Assembly (NCBI GenBank): GCA_963841405.1
Contig: CAWJCM010000003.1
Location: 248,001-312,000 of the forward strand
Reading direction: 5' to 3'
Length of the DNA stretch: 64,000 bases
Origin: DATBLE01 sp963841405
GTDB lineage: Bacteria > Actinomycetota > Thermoleophilia > Gaiellales > Gaiellaceae
The notes under the pieces were generated by a model. The model was given only the letters and a program-made list of their open reading frames with translations. It was not told where the DNA came from and searched no databases. This document shows positions 15,603 to 22,606 of this stretch, piece by piece. The stretch's first letter is position 1. Every line of letters begins with the position of its first letter. A program made the translations under genes and the position numbers.

Positions 15603-16152
15603 CCTTGTCCCCGGCCTCTGCTTCTGCTTCGGTGTCGGCCGCCTCCTGCTCGCCCTCAGCTTCGGCGGCAGGCTCGGCGTCGACCGGCTCGGCGGTGGCG
15701 GCGGACTCGGCAGTGGGCTCTTCGGGCTCGGGCTCTGCGGGCTCTGCGGCCTCCCCGGGCTGCTCGCCGGCGTTCTCGACGACATCGAGCGAGCTTAGCT
15801 TGTCCCTCCGCTGAACAGCCCGGACGCGCGCCTTCTTCCCCACTTTCTTGCGCAGGTAGTAGAGCTTCGCGCGGTTCACGTCGCCGATCTGCGTGACCTC
15901 GATCTCCTCGATCTTGGGCGAGTGCAGCGGAAACGTCCGCTCGACGCCGACGCCGAACGACTGCTTGCGCACCGTGAAGGTCTCGCGCACGCCGGGGCCC
16001 TGGCGCTTGATCACGATCCCCTCGAACACCTGGATCCGGCGACGCTGGCCCTCGATCACCTGGAAGTGGACGCGAACCGTGTCGCCGGCCTTGAACCGGG
16101 GGCGATCTTTGCGCAGCTGACGCTGCTCGAGGAGCTCGATGGTCTTGCTCAT
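15595..16152 (-). CDS. rplS: 50S ribosomal protein L19 with acidic C-terminal extension
   Basis: The first 115 residues are ordinary L19 (MSKTIELLEQRQLRKDRPRF, GDTVRVHFQVIEGQRRRIQV, FEGIVIKRQG, RTFPLHSPKIEEIEV, KLYYLRKKVGKKARV). L19 sits at the interface of the ribosomal subunits. It then continues for about 65 residues of almost only Ala, Glu, Pro and Asp, giving 185 residues in all. Similar acidic tails on L19 occur in some actinobacterial lineages, and their function is unknown. The upstream gene context (trmD, rimM, rpsP) is separated by lepB and others. The TAGCAT -10 lies 28 bases before the ATG, divergent from the epimerase promoter. Confidence 0.94.
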   Translation of the reverse strand: MSKTIELLEQRQLRKDRPRFKAGDTVRVHFQVIEGQRRRIQVFEGIVIKRQGPGVRETFTVRKQSFGVGVERTFPLHSPKIEEIEVTQIGDVNRAKLYYLRKKVGKKARVRAVQRRDKLSSLDVVENAGEQPGEAAEPAEPEPEEPTAESAATAEPVDAEPAAEAEGEQEAADTEAEAEAGDKAS

Positions 16153-16179
16153 AGGAAAACGGCCCGCAGGCCGACGGAC

Positions 16180-16185
16180 AATGCT
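16180..16185 (-). promoter_or_regulatory. -10 element of rplS
   Basis: TAGCAT on the minus strand, 27 bases before the ATG at 16152, so this transcript would have a short leader. It lies in the 75-base divergent gap with the epimerase gene. Confidence 0.45.
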
Positions 16186-16213
16186 AGCGGAAGAGCGAGG
16201 CGGTGCGGCAGTG

Positions 16214-16219
16214 TACGGT
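16214..16219 (+). promoter_or_regulatory. Leaderless-type promoter of the epimerase gene
   Basis: TACGGT with an 8-base gap to the GTG at 16228. Confidence 0.55.
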
Positions 16220-16227
16220 CCCGCTCG

Positions 16228-17214
16228 GTGCGGATCCTCATCGTCGGCGCGGCCGGGATGATCGGGCGCAGGCTCGCAGAGCGGCTGGCCCGGGACGCCA
16301 CCCTCGGCCGCCCGATCTCGGACGCGATGCTCGCGGACACCGTCGAGCCCTTGCCACCCTCGCAGGCGGCGTTCGACGTCCGCGCCACCGTCGCCGATCT
16401 GGCCGACCAGTCCGCCGTCCATGAACTGATCGCCGACCGACCCGATGTCGTCTTCCACCTCGCAGCCGTGGTCTCCGGCGAGGCCGAAGCGGATTTCGAC
16501 AAGGGGTACCGCGTCAACGTGGACGGCACCCGGGACCTGCTCGAGGCGGTGAGGAGCGTCGGCTACGGCTACCGCCCGAGGCTGGTGTTCAGCTCCTCGA
16601 TCGCGGTGTTCGGGCCGCCGTTTCCGGAGGTGATCGGCGACGACCACCTCTCGGCGCCGTTGACGAGCTACGGGGCGGAGAAGGCAATCGCGGAGCTGCT
16701 CGTCTCCGACTACACGAGACGCGGTTTCCTCGACGGGATCAGCATCCGCCTGCCGACGATCTGCGTCCGGCCCGGGAAGCCGAACAGGGCCGCTTCCGGT
16801 TTCTTTTCGAGCATCATCAGGGAGCCGCTGAACGGGACCGAAGCCGTTCTGCCCGTCCCGGAGGGCGTCCGCCACTGGTTCGCGTCGCCTCGCTCCGCGG
16901 TCGGCTTCCTCGTCCACGCGGCGACCCTCGACCGAGACACCCTCGGCGACCGGCGTGTTCTGACGATGCCCGGGGTATCGGCGACGGTCGGCGAGATGAT
17001 CGAGTCTCTCGGCCGCATCGCCGGCACCGAAGCCGTGGAGCTGATCCGGCGCGTGCCGGACGAGGCGACGATGCGCATGGTCGCGAGCTGGCCGGGACGG
17101 TTCGACACCCGCCGGGCGCGTGAGCTCGGCTTCGAGGTCGAGGAGGACTTCGACGAGATCGTCCGTGCCCACGTGGAGGACGAGCTGGGCGGCGCCGGAG
17201 CCGTGGCCGCGTGA
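16228..17214 (+). CDS. NAD-dependent epimerase/dehydratase, DenD-like
   Basis: A 328-residue extended short-chain dehydrogenase. It starts VRILIVGAAGMIGRRLAERL (NAD-binding G-x-x-G-x-x-G), has VVFHLAAVVSGEAEADFDKG, the SSSIAVFG strand with catalytic serine, the Y-G-A-E-K-A active site (Tyr and Lys, about residues 149-153) and the sugar-binding end RLPTICVRPG. The combination VSGEAEADFDKGYRVNVDGT and SYGAEKAIAELLV is typical of the D-erythronate dehydrogenase (DenD) group, which oxidises four-carbon acid sugars, but I do not assign the substrate. The stop overlaps the next GTG (GTGA), so it forms an operon with the SDR. Confidence 0.85.
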   Translation: MRILIVGAAGMIGRRLAERLARDATLGRPISDAMLADTVEPLPPSQAAFDVRATVADLADQSAVHELIADRPDVVFHLAAVVSGEAEADFDKGYRVNVDGTRDLLEAVRSVGYGYRPRLVFSSSIAVFGPPFPEVIGDDHLSAPLTSYGAEKAIAELLVSDYTRRGFLDGISIRLPTICVRPGKPNRAASGFFSSIIREPLNGTEAVLPVPEGVRHWFASPRSAVGFLVHAATLDRDTLGDRRVLTMPGVSATVGEMIESLGRIAGTEAVELIRRVPDEATMRMVASWPGRFDTRRARELGFEVEEDFDEIVRAHVEDELGGAGAVAA

Positions 17215-17954
17215 GCAAGGTCGCAGTCGTCACCGGAGCCGGTAGCGGAATCGGCCGGGCATCCGCGCTCGCGCTCGCCCGGGCCGGCTTCACCGTCGTC
17301 TTCGCCGGGCGGCGGTCTTTCCCGATCGAGCAGGCGGCCGCGGAGGCGGGTGCAGGGTCGACCGCTCTCGTCTGCGATGTCCGCGATCCCGCGTCGGTCG
17401 CCGCGCTGTTCGCGGCGGTCGAGGGCCTCTTCGGCCGGCTCGACCTGCTGTTCAACAACGCGGGCGTCTCGGCTCCGGCCGTCCCGCTCGAGGAACTGGA
17501 CATCGCCGACTGGCAGGCCGTGGTCGACACGAACCTGACGGGAATCTTCCTCTGCACCCGGCAGGCGGTCAGGCTGATGAAGCGCCAGAATCCTCCGGGC
17601 GGTCGCATCGTCAACAACGGCTCGCTGTCGGCGAGCGTGCCGCGCCCGCACTCGGCGCCGTACACGGCGACGAAGCACGCGGTCACCGGCCTGACGAAGT
17701 CGACCGCGCTCGACGGTCGCAGATTCGACATCGCGTGCGGGCAGATCGACATCGGAAACGCGGAGACCGATCTGACCGCGCCGATGCGGACGACGGGTGT
17801 TCCCCAGGCCGACGGCTCGATCCGGCAGGAGCCGACCATCGACGTCGAGCACGTGGCGCGGGCGGTCGTCTACATGGCGAGCCTTCCGCTCGATGCCAAC
17901 GTCCAGTTCATGACGGTGATGGCGACCGGTATGCCGTACGGCGGCCGAGGCTGA
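17211..17954 (+). CDS. Short-chain dehydrogenase/reductase
   Basis: A 247-residue classical SDR. NAD(P)-binding motif TGAGSGIGRASA is at about residues 8-19, D-V-R-D-P at about 57-61, NNAGVSAP at about 83-90, the catalytic serine in NNGSLSASVP and the Y-T-A-T-K catalytic pair shortly after (YTATKHAVTGLTKSTALDGR). The order is complete and length normal. With the DenD-like epimerase upstream it probably serves a carbohydrate or hydroxy-acid pathway; the substrate is not predictable. The gene begins in a GTGA overlap. Confidence 0.88.
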   Translation: MSKVAVVTGAGSGIGRASALALARAGFTVVFAGRRSFPIEQAAAEAGAGSTALVCDVRDPASVAALFAAVEGLFGRLDLLFNNAGVSAPAVPLEELDIADWQAVVDTNLTGIFLCTRQAVRLMKRQNPPGGRIVNNGSLSASVPRPHSAPYTATKHAVTGLTKSTALDGRRFDIACGQIDIGNAETDLTAPMRTTGVPQADGSIRQEPTIDVEHVARAVVYMASLPLDANVQFMTVMATGMPYGGRG

Positions 17955-17958
17955 AGGC

Positions 17959-18253
17959 TACGGCGCCCGGGAGTAGCTGATCAGCTCGAGCAGCGATCCG
18001 TCCGGGTCGCGGAAGTAGACGCTCGTCCCGGCCCCGCGGGCACCGATCCGCTCGACCGGTCCGAGCTCGACCCCGATGCCGAAGTCCTCGAGCCGCTGGA
18101 CGGCCGACTCGATCGGCCCGTCCCACACGAAGCACTATCGAGCTCTAGTAGCTCGGCGCCGAGCACGTCGCGGTAAAAGGTATTCGACAGCCTCCAGTCC
18201 GACGCGGCGATCACCGAATGATCGAGTCGCACCGGAATTGTTCCGGTGCTCAT
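17959..18253 (-). pseudogene. VOC family gene with internal deletion
   Basis: From the ATG at 18253 the frame gives MSTGTIPVRLDHSVIAASDW, then NTFYRDVLGAELLELDS, the normal first module of a VOC protein. The frame then breaks near 18137 and the true ending continues in another frame: C-F-V-W-DGPIESAVQRLEDFGIGVEL, then TSVYFRDPDGSLLELISYS before TAG at 17961-17959. Roughly 40 codons that normally join the two modules are missing. It is a clean internal deletion plus frameshift rather than gradual decay, so it is probably recent. Confidence 0.75.
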
Positions 18254-18417
18254 TCGCTGACGCCATTCGTTCGCCTTGGCCGTCGGCGCAAGACACACGG
18301 GGAGAACAGCATCACCGAGACCGACCAGACCGACGACCTCCCCGGAAGCTCGAGAAGCGTCCACAGTCACCGCATGTCCGCGGCCGCCAGCTGCGCCGTC
18401 ATGTGCCAGCCGTCGCC
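18254..18417. other. Intergenic stretch without a recognisable gene
   Basis: About 160 bases upstream of the VOC pseudogene. On the minus strand an open frame reads through it, but I recognise no domain, and there is no TANNNT hexamer near the pseudogene start. The composite repeat follows on the right. Confidence 0.4.
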
Positions 18418-18527
18418 GCCGCGCCCGACATGCGCGGGCGCGGCCCGTCCAGGCTCTTGGACGTCCACCGATGCGAGCGCAGCGAGCGAAGGAGAGGGCG
18501 CGCGGGAAAACCATGGGTTCTCCCGCG
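18418..18527 (-). repeat. Composite palindromic repeat, copy at the end of lepB
   Basis: Read on the minus strand from the lepB stop: hairpin 1 with arms CGCGGGAGAACC and GGTTTTCCCGCG around CAT (18527-18501, one mismatch), then a CCCTCTCC box, then an imperfect CGCTCGCTGCGCTCGC palindrome (18493-18475), then hairpin 3 with perfect arms GCCGCGCCCG and CGGGCGCGGC around 7 bases (18444-18418). The same parts in the same order and spacing occur at 51881-52001. Hairpin 1 begins three bases after the lepB stop codon and probably ends that transcript. Confidence 0.75.
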
Positions 18528-18530
18528 TTT

Positions 18531-19439
18531 CTATCTGAAGCCGATGCGGTTGGGGGGCCAGTAGACGGCGAAGACCTCGCCGATCAGGTTCTTGCGCGGC
18601 ACCGGACCCCACTCGCGCGAGTCGCAGGACTGCGACCGGTTGTCGCCCATCATGAAGTACATCCCGTCCGGGATCCTGCGGGCCGGGTACGACACGCCGG
18701 TGTCGCGCCGGTCGGGCTTGATGTACGGCTCGATCAGCTTCTTGCCGTCGATGTAGACGAATCCGTTCTTCTCCTGCCAGGTCTCGCCTGGAAGCGCGAT
18801 CAGCCGCTTCACGAACGTGCCGCCCGCACCGCAGCGCTCCTTGGCGAGCGGCGGCGTCTTGAAGACGATGATGTCGCCGCGGTGTGGCTTGCGGAAGTGG
18901 TAGATGAACCGGTTGGCGAGCACGCGGTCCGAGAAACGGGCCTCGCAGCCGCTTCCCGGCCTCGCGCAGTGCAGCGTCGGCTCCATCGACGAGGAGGGAA
19001 TGCGGTACGGGTTGACCACCCACGCCTTGATCGCCAGCACGATCGCGATCGCGCCGACGATGGTCACCACCCAGTCGATCGCGATCCGCCAGCCACGCGG
19101 CAGCCCGCGGGTCGCCCGCGTGATCGGGTTGTAGGAATGGTCGTCGTCGGTCTCGACCGGCACCGGCTCCTCGAACGGCGGCTGGTCGACCTGCTCCGGC
19201 TCCGGCGCCGTCACCGGCGGCTGCTCGGCAACCTGCATCCAGCCGTCGCGGGACGCGTCGTAGCTGCGCCGCCGGTCGGGGTCGGAGAGCACGTCGTAGG
19301 CCTCGCGCAGCTCCAGCATGCGCCGGTTTCCCTCCGGCGTCTCCACGTCGTCGAAGCGCAGCCGGCGGTGGTAGGCGGAGCGGATCTCGTCCTCCGAGGC
19401 ACCCGGAGAGACTCCGAGCAGGGCGTAGAGATCCGTCAT
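18531..19439 (-). CDS. lepB: Signal peptidase I with N-terminal degenerate J-like domain
   Basis: A 302-residue fusion. Residues 3-65 resemble a DnaJ J domain (TDLYALLGVSPGASEDEIRS, then LELREAYDVLSDPDRRRSYD) but the loop that should hold His-Pro-Asp reads HRRLRFDDVETPEGN, so the HPD motif needed to stimulate Hsp70 is absent. A proline/glutamate-rich linker (70-105) leads to a transmembrane helix (about 121-142) and a complete type I signal peptidase: catalytic Ser151 in SSSMEPTL, catalytic Lys211 in GTFVKRLIALPGE and the GDNRSQSCDSREWGPVP box. It should cleave signal peptides on the outer face while the J-like part stays in the cytoplasm. ATG overlaps the trmD stop (ATGA). Confidence 0.9.
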   Translation of the reverse strand: MTDLYALLGVSPGASEDEIRSAYHRRLRFDDVETPEGNRRMLELREAYDVLSDPDRRRSYDASRDGWMQVAEQPPVTAPEPEQVDQPPFEEPVPVETDDDHSYNPITRATRGLPRGWRIAIDWVVTIVGAIAIVLAIKAWVVNPYRIPSSSMEPTLHCARPGSGCEARFSDRVLANRFIYHFRKPHRGDIIVFKTPPLAKERCGAGGTFVKRLIALPGETWQEKNGFVYIDGKKLIEPYIKPDRRDTGVSYPARRIPDGMYFMMGDNRSQSCDSREWGPVPRKNLIGEVFAVYWPPNRIGFR

Positions 19440-20092
19440 CGGGCGCTCCGGGTGCGGCTCTGCTCCTGGCGCCAGTCCTCGATCCGGCCGTGGTCGCCGG
19501 AGACGAGGACGTCCGGCACGCGCCAGCCCTGGAACTCGGCCGGCCGGGTGTAGTGAGGGAACTCGACCCCGCCCTCGAGCTCGGCCGAGAAGGACTCGTG
19601 CCGAACGGACTCCTCGGCGAGCGCGCCCGGCTTCAGCCTGGCAATCGCGTCGACCAGCACCATCGCCGGCAGCTCGCCGCCCGAGAGGACGTACGGCCCG
19701 ATCGAGATCGCGTCGGAGCAGAGCTGCGTGAGGATCCGCTCGTCGAAGCCTTCGAACCGGGCGGACAGCAGGGTCAGGCGCTCCTCGCGAGCCAGTTCCT
19801 CGACCACCCGCTGGCCGAGCTGCCGCCCCTGCGGGGTCAGCGCGATCACCCGGTGCTCGGGTACCCCGCCGTACACGGCGTCGAGGGCGGCCGCGACGAC
19901 GTCCACCCGCAGCACCATGCCCGGCCCGCCGCCGTACGGGGCGTCGTCGACCTGACCGTTCGGGAGCGGCGTCGTCTCGCGGTAGCCGAAGAGCCGCAGG
20001 TCGATCTCCGTGCCGAGCACGTTCGCGAGCGGACGCTGCTCGGTGAGCCAGCCGAAGGCGTGCGGAACCAGCGTGAAGACGTCGATCTGCAA
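19436..20092 (-). CDS. trmD: tRNA (guanine37-N1)-methyltransferase
   Basis: TrmD adds the N1 methyl group to G37 next to the anticodon, preventing +1 frameshifting. The 218-residue protein starts QIDVFTLVPHAFGWL and has VDDAPYGGGPGMVLRVD, the trefoil-knot SAM site ISIGPYVLSGGELPAMVLVDA and SAELEGGVEFPHYTRPAEF with VLVSGDHGRIEDWR near the end. A TTG start at 20092 gives the standard N-terminus. It follows rimM closely (12 bases) and overlaps the signal peptidase gene by four. The protein is slightly shorter than many homologues at its C-terminus. Confidence 0.93.
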   Translation of the reverse strand: MQIDVFTLVPHAFGWLTEQRPLANVLGTEIDLRLFGYRETTPLPNGQVDDAPYGGGPGMVLRVDVVAAALDAVYGGVPEHRVIALTPQGRQLGQRVVEELAREERLTLLSARFEGFDERILTQLCSDAISIGPYVLSGGELPAMVLVDAIARLKPGALAEESVRHESFSAELEGGVEFPHYTRPAEFQGWRVPDVLVSGDHGRIEDWRQEQSRTRSAR

Positions 20093-20104
20093 GGGCGCTT
20101 GTGG

Positions 20105-20581
20105 TTATCGGTCGCCGGCGAAGCCGACTCCAACGACAATTGTGCCCGCCGCGACGTCGATCTCGCGGATGCACGCTTCGTGCATGGGCAGTGAGATCCC
20201 GGAGTCGAGCTCGAGGACGTCGTTCGCCACCCCGGGAACGACCTCCTGCACCAGCCCGAGCAGGCGGCCCCCGTCCTCCACCACCTCCATGCCCTGGAGC
20301 TGAAAGACGTAGTAGCTGTCCGCCCCCGGCTCCGGCAGCGCCGATCGCCGAACCGCCAGCTCCGCGCCTCGCTCCGCCGGCGGATCGAGCTTGATCACGA
20401 GGCGCCCGCCCGACCGCTTCCGCTCCGCCACGATCGCCGGCACGCCACCCGCGACGAGGGTGGTGCCTGGCTCGAACAGCCGCTCGTTCTCGCTCGGACG
20501 TTCGACGACGAACGACCCGTCCAGTCCGTGAGGACGTCCCACGCGGCCGATGGGCACGAGCTCGTCGTCGGATTCCCTCAC
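20105..20581 (-). CDS. rimM: 16S rRNA processing protein RimM
   Basis: RimM helps mature the 30S subunit head and binds S19. The 158-residue protein has the N-terminal beta-barrel start VPIGRVGRPHGLDGSFVVE (RimM signature VGxPHGLxG), and a PRC-barrel-like second half beginning SYYVFQLQGMEVVEDGGRLLGLV and ending GISLPMHEACIREIDVAAGTIVV. The GTG start is in a GTGA overlap with khpA, and the gene is part of the rpsP-khpA-rimM-trmD set found in many bacteria. Confidence 0.93.
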   Translation of the reverse strand: MRESDDELVPIGRVGRPHGLDGSFVVERPSENERLFEPGTTLVAGGVPAIVAERKRSGGRLVIKLDPPAERGAELAVRRSALPEPGADSYYVFQLQGMEVVEDGGRLLGLVQEVVPGVANDVLELDSGISLPMHEACIREIDVAAGTIVVGVGFAGDR

Positions 20582-20817
20582 TCGACGATCTCGAGCAGGA
20601 CCCGGCGGTCGCCGTGCGCGCCCCCCGCCCGCACCAGCGTGCGCAGCGCCCGGGCGATGCGGCCGCCGCGGCCGATCACCCGGCCGAGGTCCTCGGAGGC
20701 GACGTGGAGCCGGATCACCAGAGCGTCATCCTCCTCGACCTCTTCGACGGCGACCTGGTCGTCGTGCTCGACCAGCCTGCGCGCGAGGTACTCGACCAGC
20801 TCGCCCGTCGGCGTCAA
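20578..20817 (-). CDS. khpA: KH-domain RNA-binding protein KhpA
   Basis: A 79-residue single KH domain protein. It contains EYLARRLVEHDDQVAVEEVE followed by the nucleic-acid-binding loop LGRVIGRGGRIARALRTLV (the G-x-x-G motif is G-R-G-G). KhpA dimerises, often with KhpB, and binds RNAs that influence cell division and envelope synthesis. The TTG start at 20817 lies in a TTGA overlap with the rpsP stop, giving the usual length. Its place between rpsP and rimM is the conserved one. Confidence 0.9.
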   Translation of the reverse strand: MTPTGELVEYLARRLVEHDDQVAVEEVEEDDALVIRLHVASEDLGRVIGRGGRIARALRTLVRAGGAHGDRRVLLEIVE

Positions 20818-21056
20818 ACGATCTTGCTCGCCTTCAGGAGCCGCGACACCGTGTCCGACGGCTGCGCTCCTTTCGAGAGCCAGTCCTTGACCTTCGCCTC
20901 GTCGAACTCGATCAGCGACGGGTCCGTCTGCGGGTTGTAACGGCCGACGATCTCGATGAACTTCCCGTCCCGTGGCGATCGCGAGTCCGCGACCACGACC
21001 CGGTAGATCGGGTTCTTCTTCGACCCGACGCGGGTCAAGCGCATCCGTACAGCCAT
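20814..21056 (-). CDS. rpsP: 30S ribosomal protein S16
   Basis: The 80-residue protein begins with MAVRMRLTRVGSKKNPIYRV and has DSRSPRDGKFIEIVGRYNPQ, both diagnostic of S16, a 30S assembly protein that binds 16S rRNA. A strong ribosome binding site (GAAAGGAG) precedes the ATG, and it lies 12 bases after ffh. It is the first ribosomal gene of the rpsP-khpA-rimM-trmD run. Confidence 0.95.
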   Translation of the reverse strand: MAVRMRLTRVGSKKNPIYRVVVADSRSPRDGKFIEIVGRYNPQTDPSLIEFDEAKVKDWLSKGAQPSDTVSRLLKASKIV

Positions 21057-21068
21057 CGATCTCCTTTC

Positions 21069-22391
21069 CTAGCGTTTCGCGGCAACGCCGGGAAACGCCG
21101 GCATCTTGCCCTTGCCCATTTGCTTCATCAGCTTCTGCATCTGCTTGCGCGCATTCAGGAGACGTGAGACCTCCTGGACGGTCGTGCCGCTGCCCCGCGC
21201 GATCCGCTGGCGCCGCGACCCGTCGATAGTGTGCGGGAAACCGCGTTCGCGCGGCGTCATCGACAGGATGATCGCCTCGACCCGCGCCAGCTCGCGCTCG
21301 TCGATCTCGAGGCCCTTCAGCTGGCTGCCCATGCCCGGGATCATCGAGAGCACGCCCTTCAGGGGCCCCATCTTGCGCAGCATCTTGTAGCTGGCGAGGA
21401 AGTCGTCGAAGGTGAACTCCCCGGCGCGGAGGCGCGCCTCCATCTCCGCCTGCTCGTCCTCGGCGACGGCCGCTTCCGCCTTCTCGATCAGCGTCATGAC
21501 GTCGCCCATGCCGAGGATCCGCGAGGCCATCCGGTCGGGGTGGAACCACTCGAGCTGGTCGAGCTTTTCGCCGGTCGAGGCGAGCTTGATCGGCCGGCCC
21601 GTCACGGCGCGCACCGACAGTGCCGCGCCGCCGCGGGCGTCGCCGTCCAGCTTCGTCAGCACGATCCCGTCGAAGGCGACCTGCTCCTGGAATGCCTCCG
21701 CCACGTTCACGGCCTCCTGACCGGTCATCGAGTCGAGGACGAGCAATACGTTCGTCGGCTTCGCCGCCGAATGTATGGCCAGAAGCTCCTCCATCAGGTC
21801 CTGGTCGAGCTGATGCCGGCCAGCAGTGTCGAGAACGACGACGTCGCAACCATGCGATGTCGCCCAATCGAGCCCCTCTCGGGCAACGGCGACAGGGTCG
21901 CCGTTGCCCGACCGGAAGACCGGCACCTGGATCTGCCGGCCGAGCTGCTCCAGCTGGTCGATCGCGGCCGGGCGCTGGAGGTCGGCGGCGACCAGCGCAG
22001 GCGTCTTCCCCTCCTTGCGCAGCAACAGGGCCAGCTTGGCAGCGGCAGTCGTCTTGCCCGAGCCCTGCAGGCCGGCGAGCAGGATCGTCGTCGGGCCGCG
22101 CGGAGCGAACGCGAGCCGCGAGTCGCCGCCGCCCATCACCTCGGTCAGCTCTTCGTGCACGATCTTCACCACCTGCTGGCCCGGCGTCAGGCTCTTCGTC
22201 ACCTCCTCGCCGACCGCGCGCTCCTTGACGCGGGCGACGAGGTCCTTCACCACCTGGAGGTTGACGTCGGCCTCGAGCAGCGCGAGGCGAATCTCGCGCA
22301 TCGCCTTCGAGACCGATTCCTCGTCGAGCCGCCCGCGTCCGCGGAGGTCGCCGAGAGCGTGCTGGAGCTTTTCGGAAAGCGTGTCGAACAC
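21069..22391 (-). CDS. ffh: Signal recognition particle protein Ffh
   Basis: Ffh binds signal sequences emerging from the ribosome together with 4.5S RNA and docks with FtsY. The 440-residue protein has the four-helix N domain, the G domain (LLAGLQGSGKTTAAAKLA Walker A near residue 103, DLQRPAAIDQLEQLG, VLDTAGRHQLD, VLTKLDGDARGGAALS) and the methionine-rich M domain with the RNA-binding RGSGTTVQEVSRLLNARKQM and MQKLMKQMGKGKMPAF. Start GTG at 22391. It lies downstream of ftsY on the same strand, separated by 215 bases with two hairpins, so it probably has its own promoter. Confidence 0.96.
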   Translation of the reverse strand: MFDTLSEKLQHALGDLRGRGRLDEESVSKAMREIRLALLEADVNLQVVKDLVARVKERAVGEEVTKSLTPGQQVVKIVHEELTEVMGGGDSRLAFAPRGPTTILLAGLQGSGKTTAAAKLALLLRKEGKTPALVAADLQRPAAIDQLEQLGRQIQVPVFRSGNGDPVAVAREGLDWATSHGCDVVVLDTAGRHQLDQDLMEELLAIHSAAKPTNVLLVLDSMTGQEAVNVAEAFQEQVAFDGIVLTKLDGDARGGAALSVRAVTGRPIKLASTGEKLDQLEWFHPDRMASRILGMGDVMTLIEKAEAAVAEDEQAEMEARLRAGEFTFDDFLASYKMLRKMGPLKGVLSMIPGMGSQLKGLEIDERELARVEAIILSMTPRERGFPHTIDGSRRQRIARGSGTTVQEVSRLLNARKQMQKLMKQMGKGKMPAFPGVAAKR

Positions 22392-22400
22392 AGCCGGAGA

Positions 22401-22406
22401 AGGGTA
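22401..22406 (-). promoter_or_regulatory. Possible promoter of ffh
   Basis: TACCCT on the minus strand, 9 bases before the GTG at 22391, would leave a leader of only two or three bases. Confidence 0.4.
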
Positions 22407-22516
22407 CCTATGGGCAGATCGCCGTTTTGATCGACATCCGAATCACCAGGCAGGAACTGCCGAGGCGCGCGCCGCGAAGGGTGGTTCCCCGCCCGCGTAA
22501 GGGGTATGCAGTGGCC

Positions 22517-22550
22517 GGCAGGGGCAGTCCGGGGGGTAACTGTCCCTGCC
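22517..22550. repeat. Hairpin in the ftsY-ffh gap
   Basis: Arms GGCAGGGGCAGT (22517-22528) and ACTGTCCCTGCC (22539-22550) pair over 12 positions with one G-T wobble and a 10-base loop. Its place between the ftsY terminator and ffh leaves its role open: terminator, leader structure or mobile palindrome. Confidence 0.5.
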
Positions 22551-22570
22551 ACCGTGGCCGATGAGTGAAC

Positions 22571-22595
22571 GGGCCGGATCGCGGTGGTCCGGCCC
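22571..22595 (-). terminator. Probable ftsY terminator hairpin
   Basis: Perfect arms GGGCCGGA and TCCGGCCC around 9 bases begin 12 bases after the ftsY stop on the minus strand. There is no U-run, as is common in GC-rich actinobacteria. Confidence 0.6.
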
Positions 22596-22606
22596 CATCC
22601 CACCGG

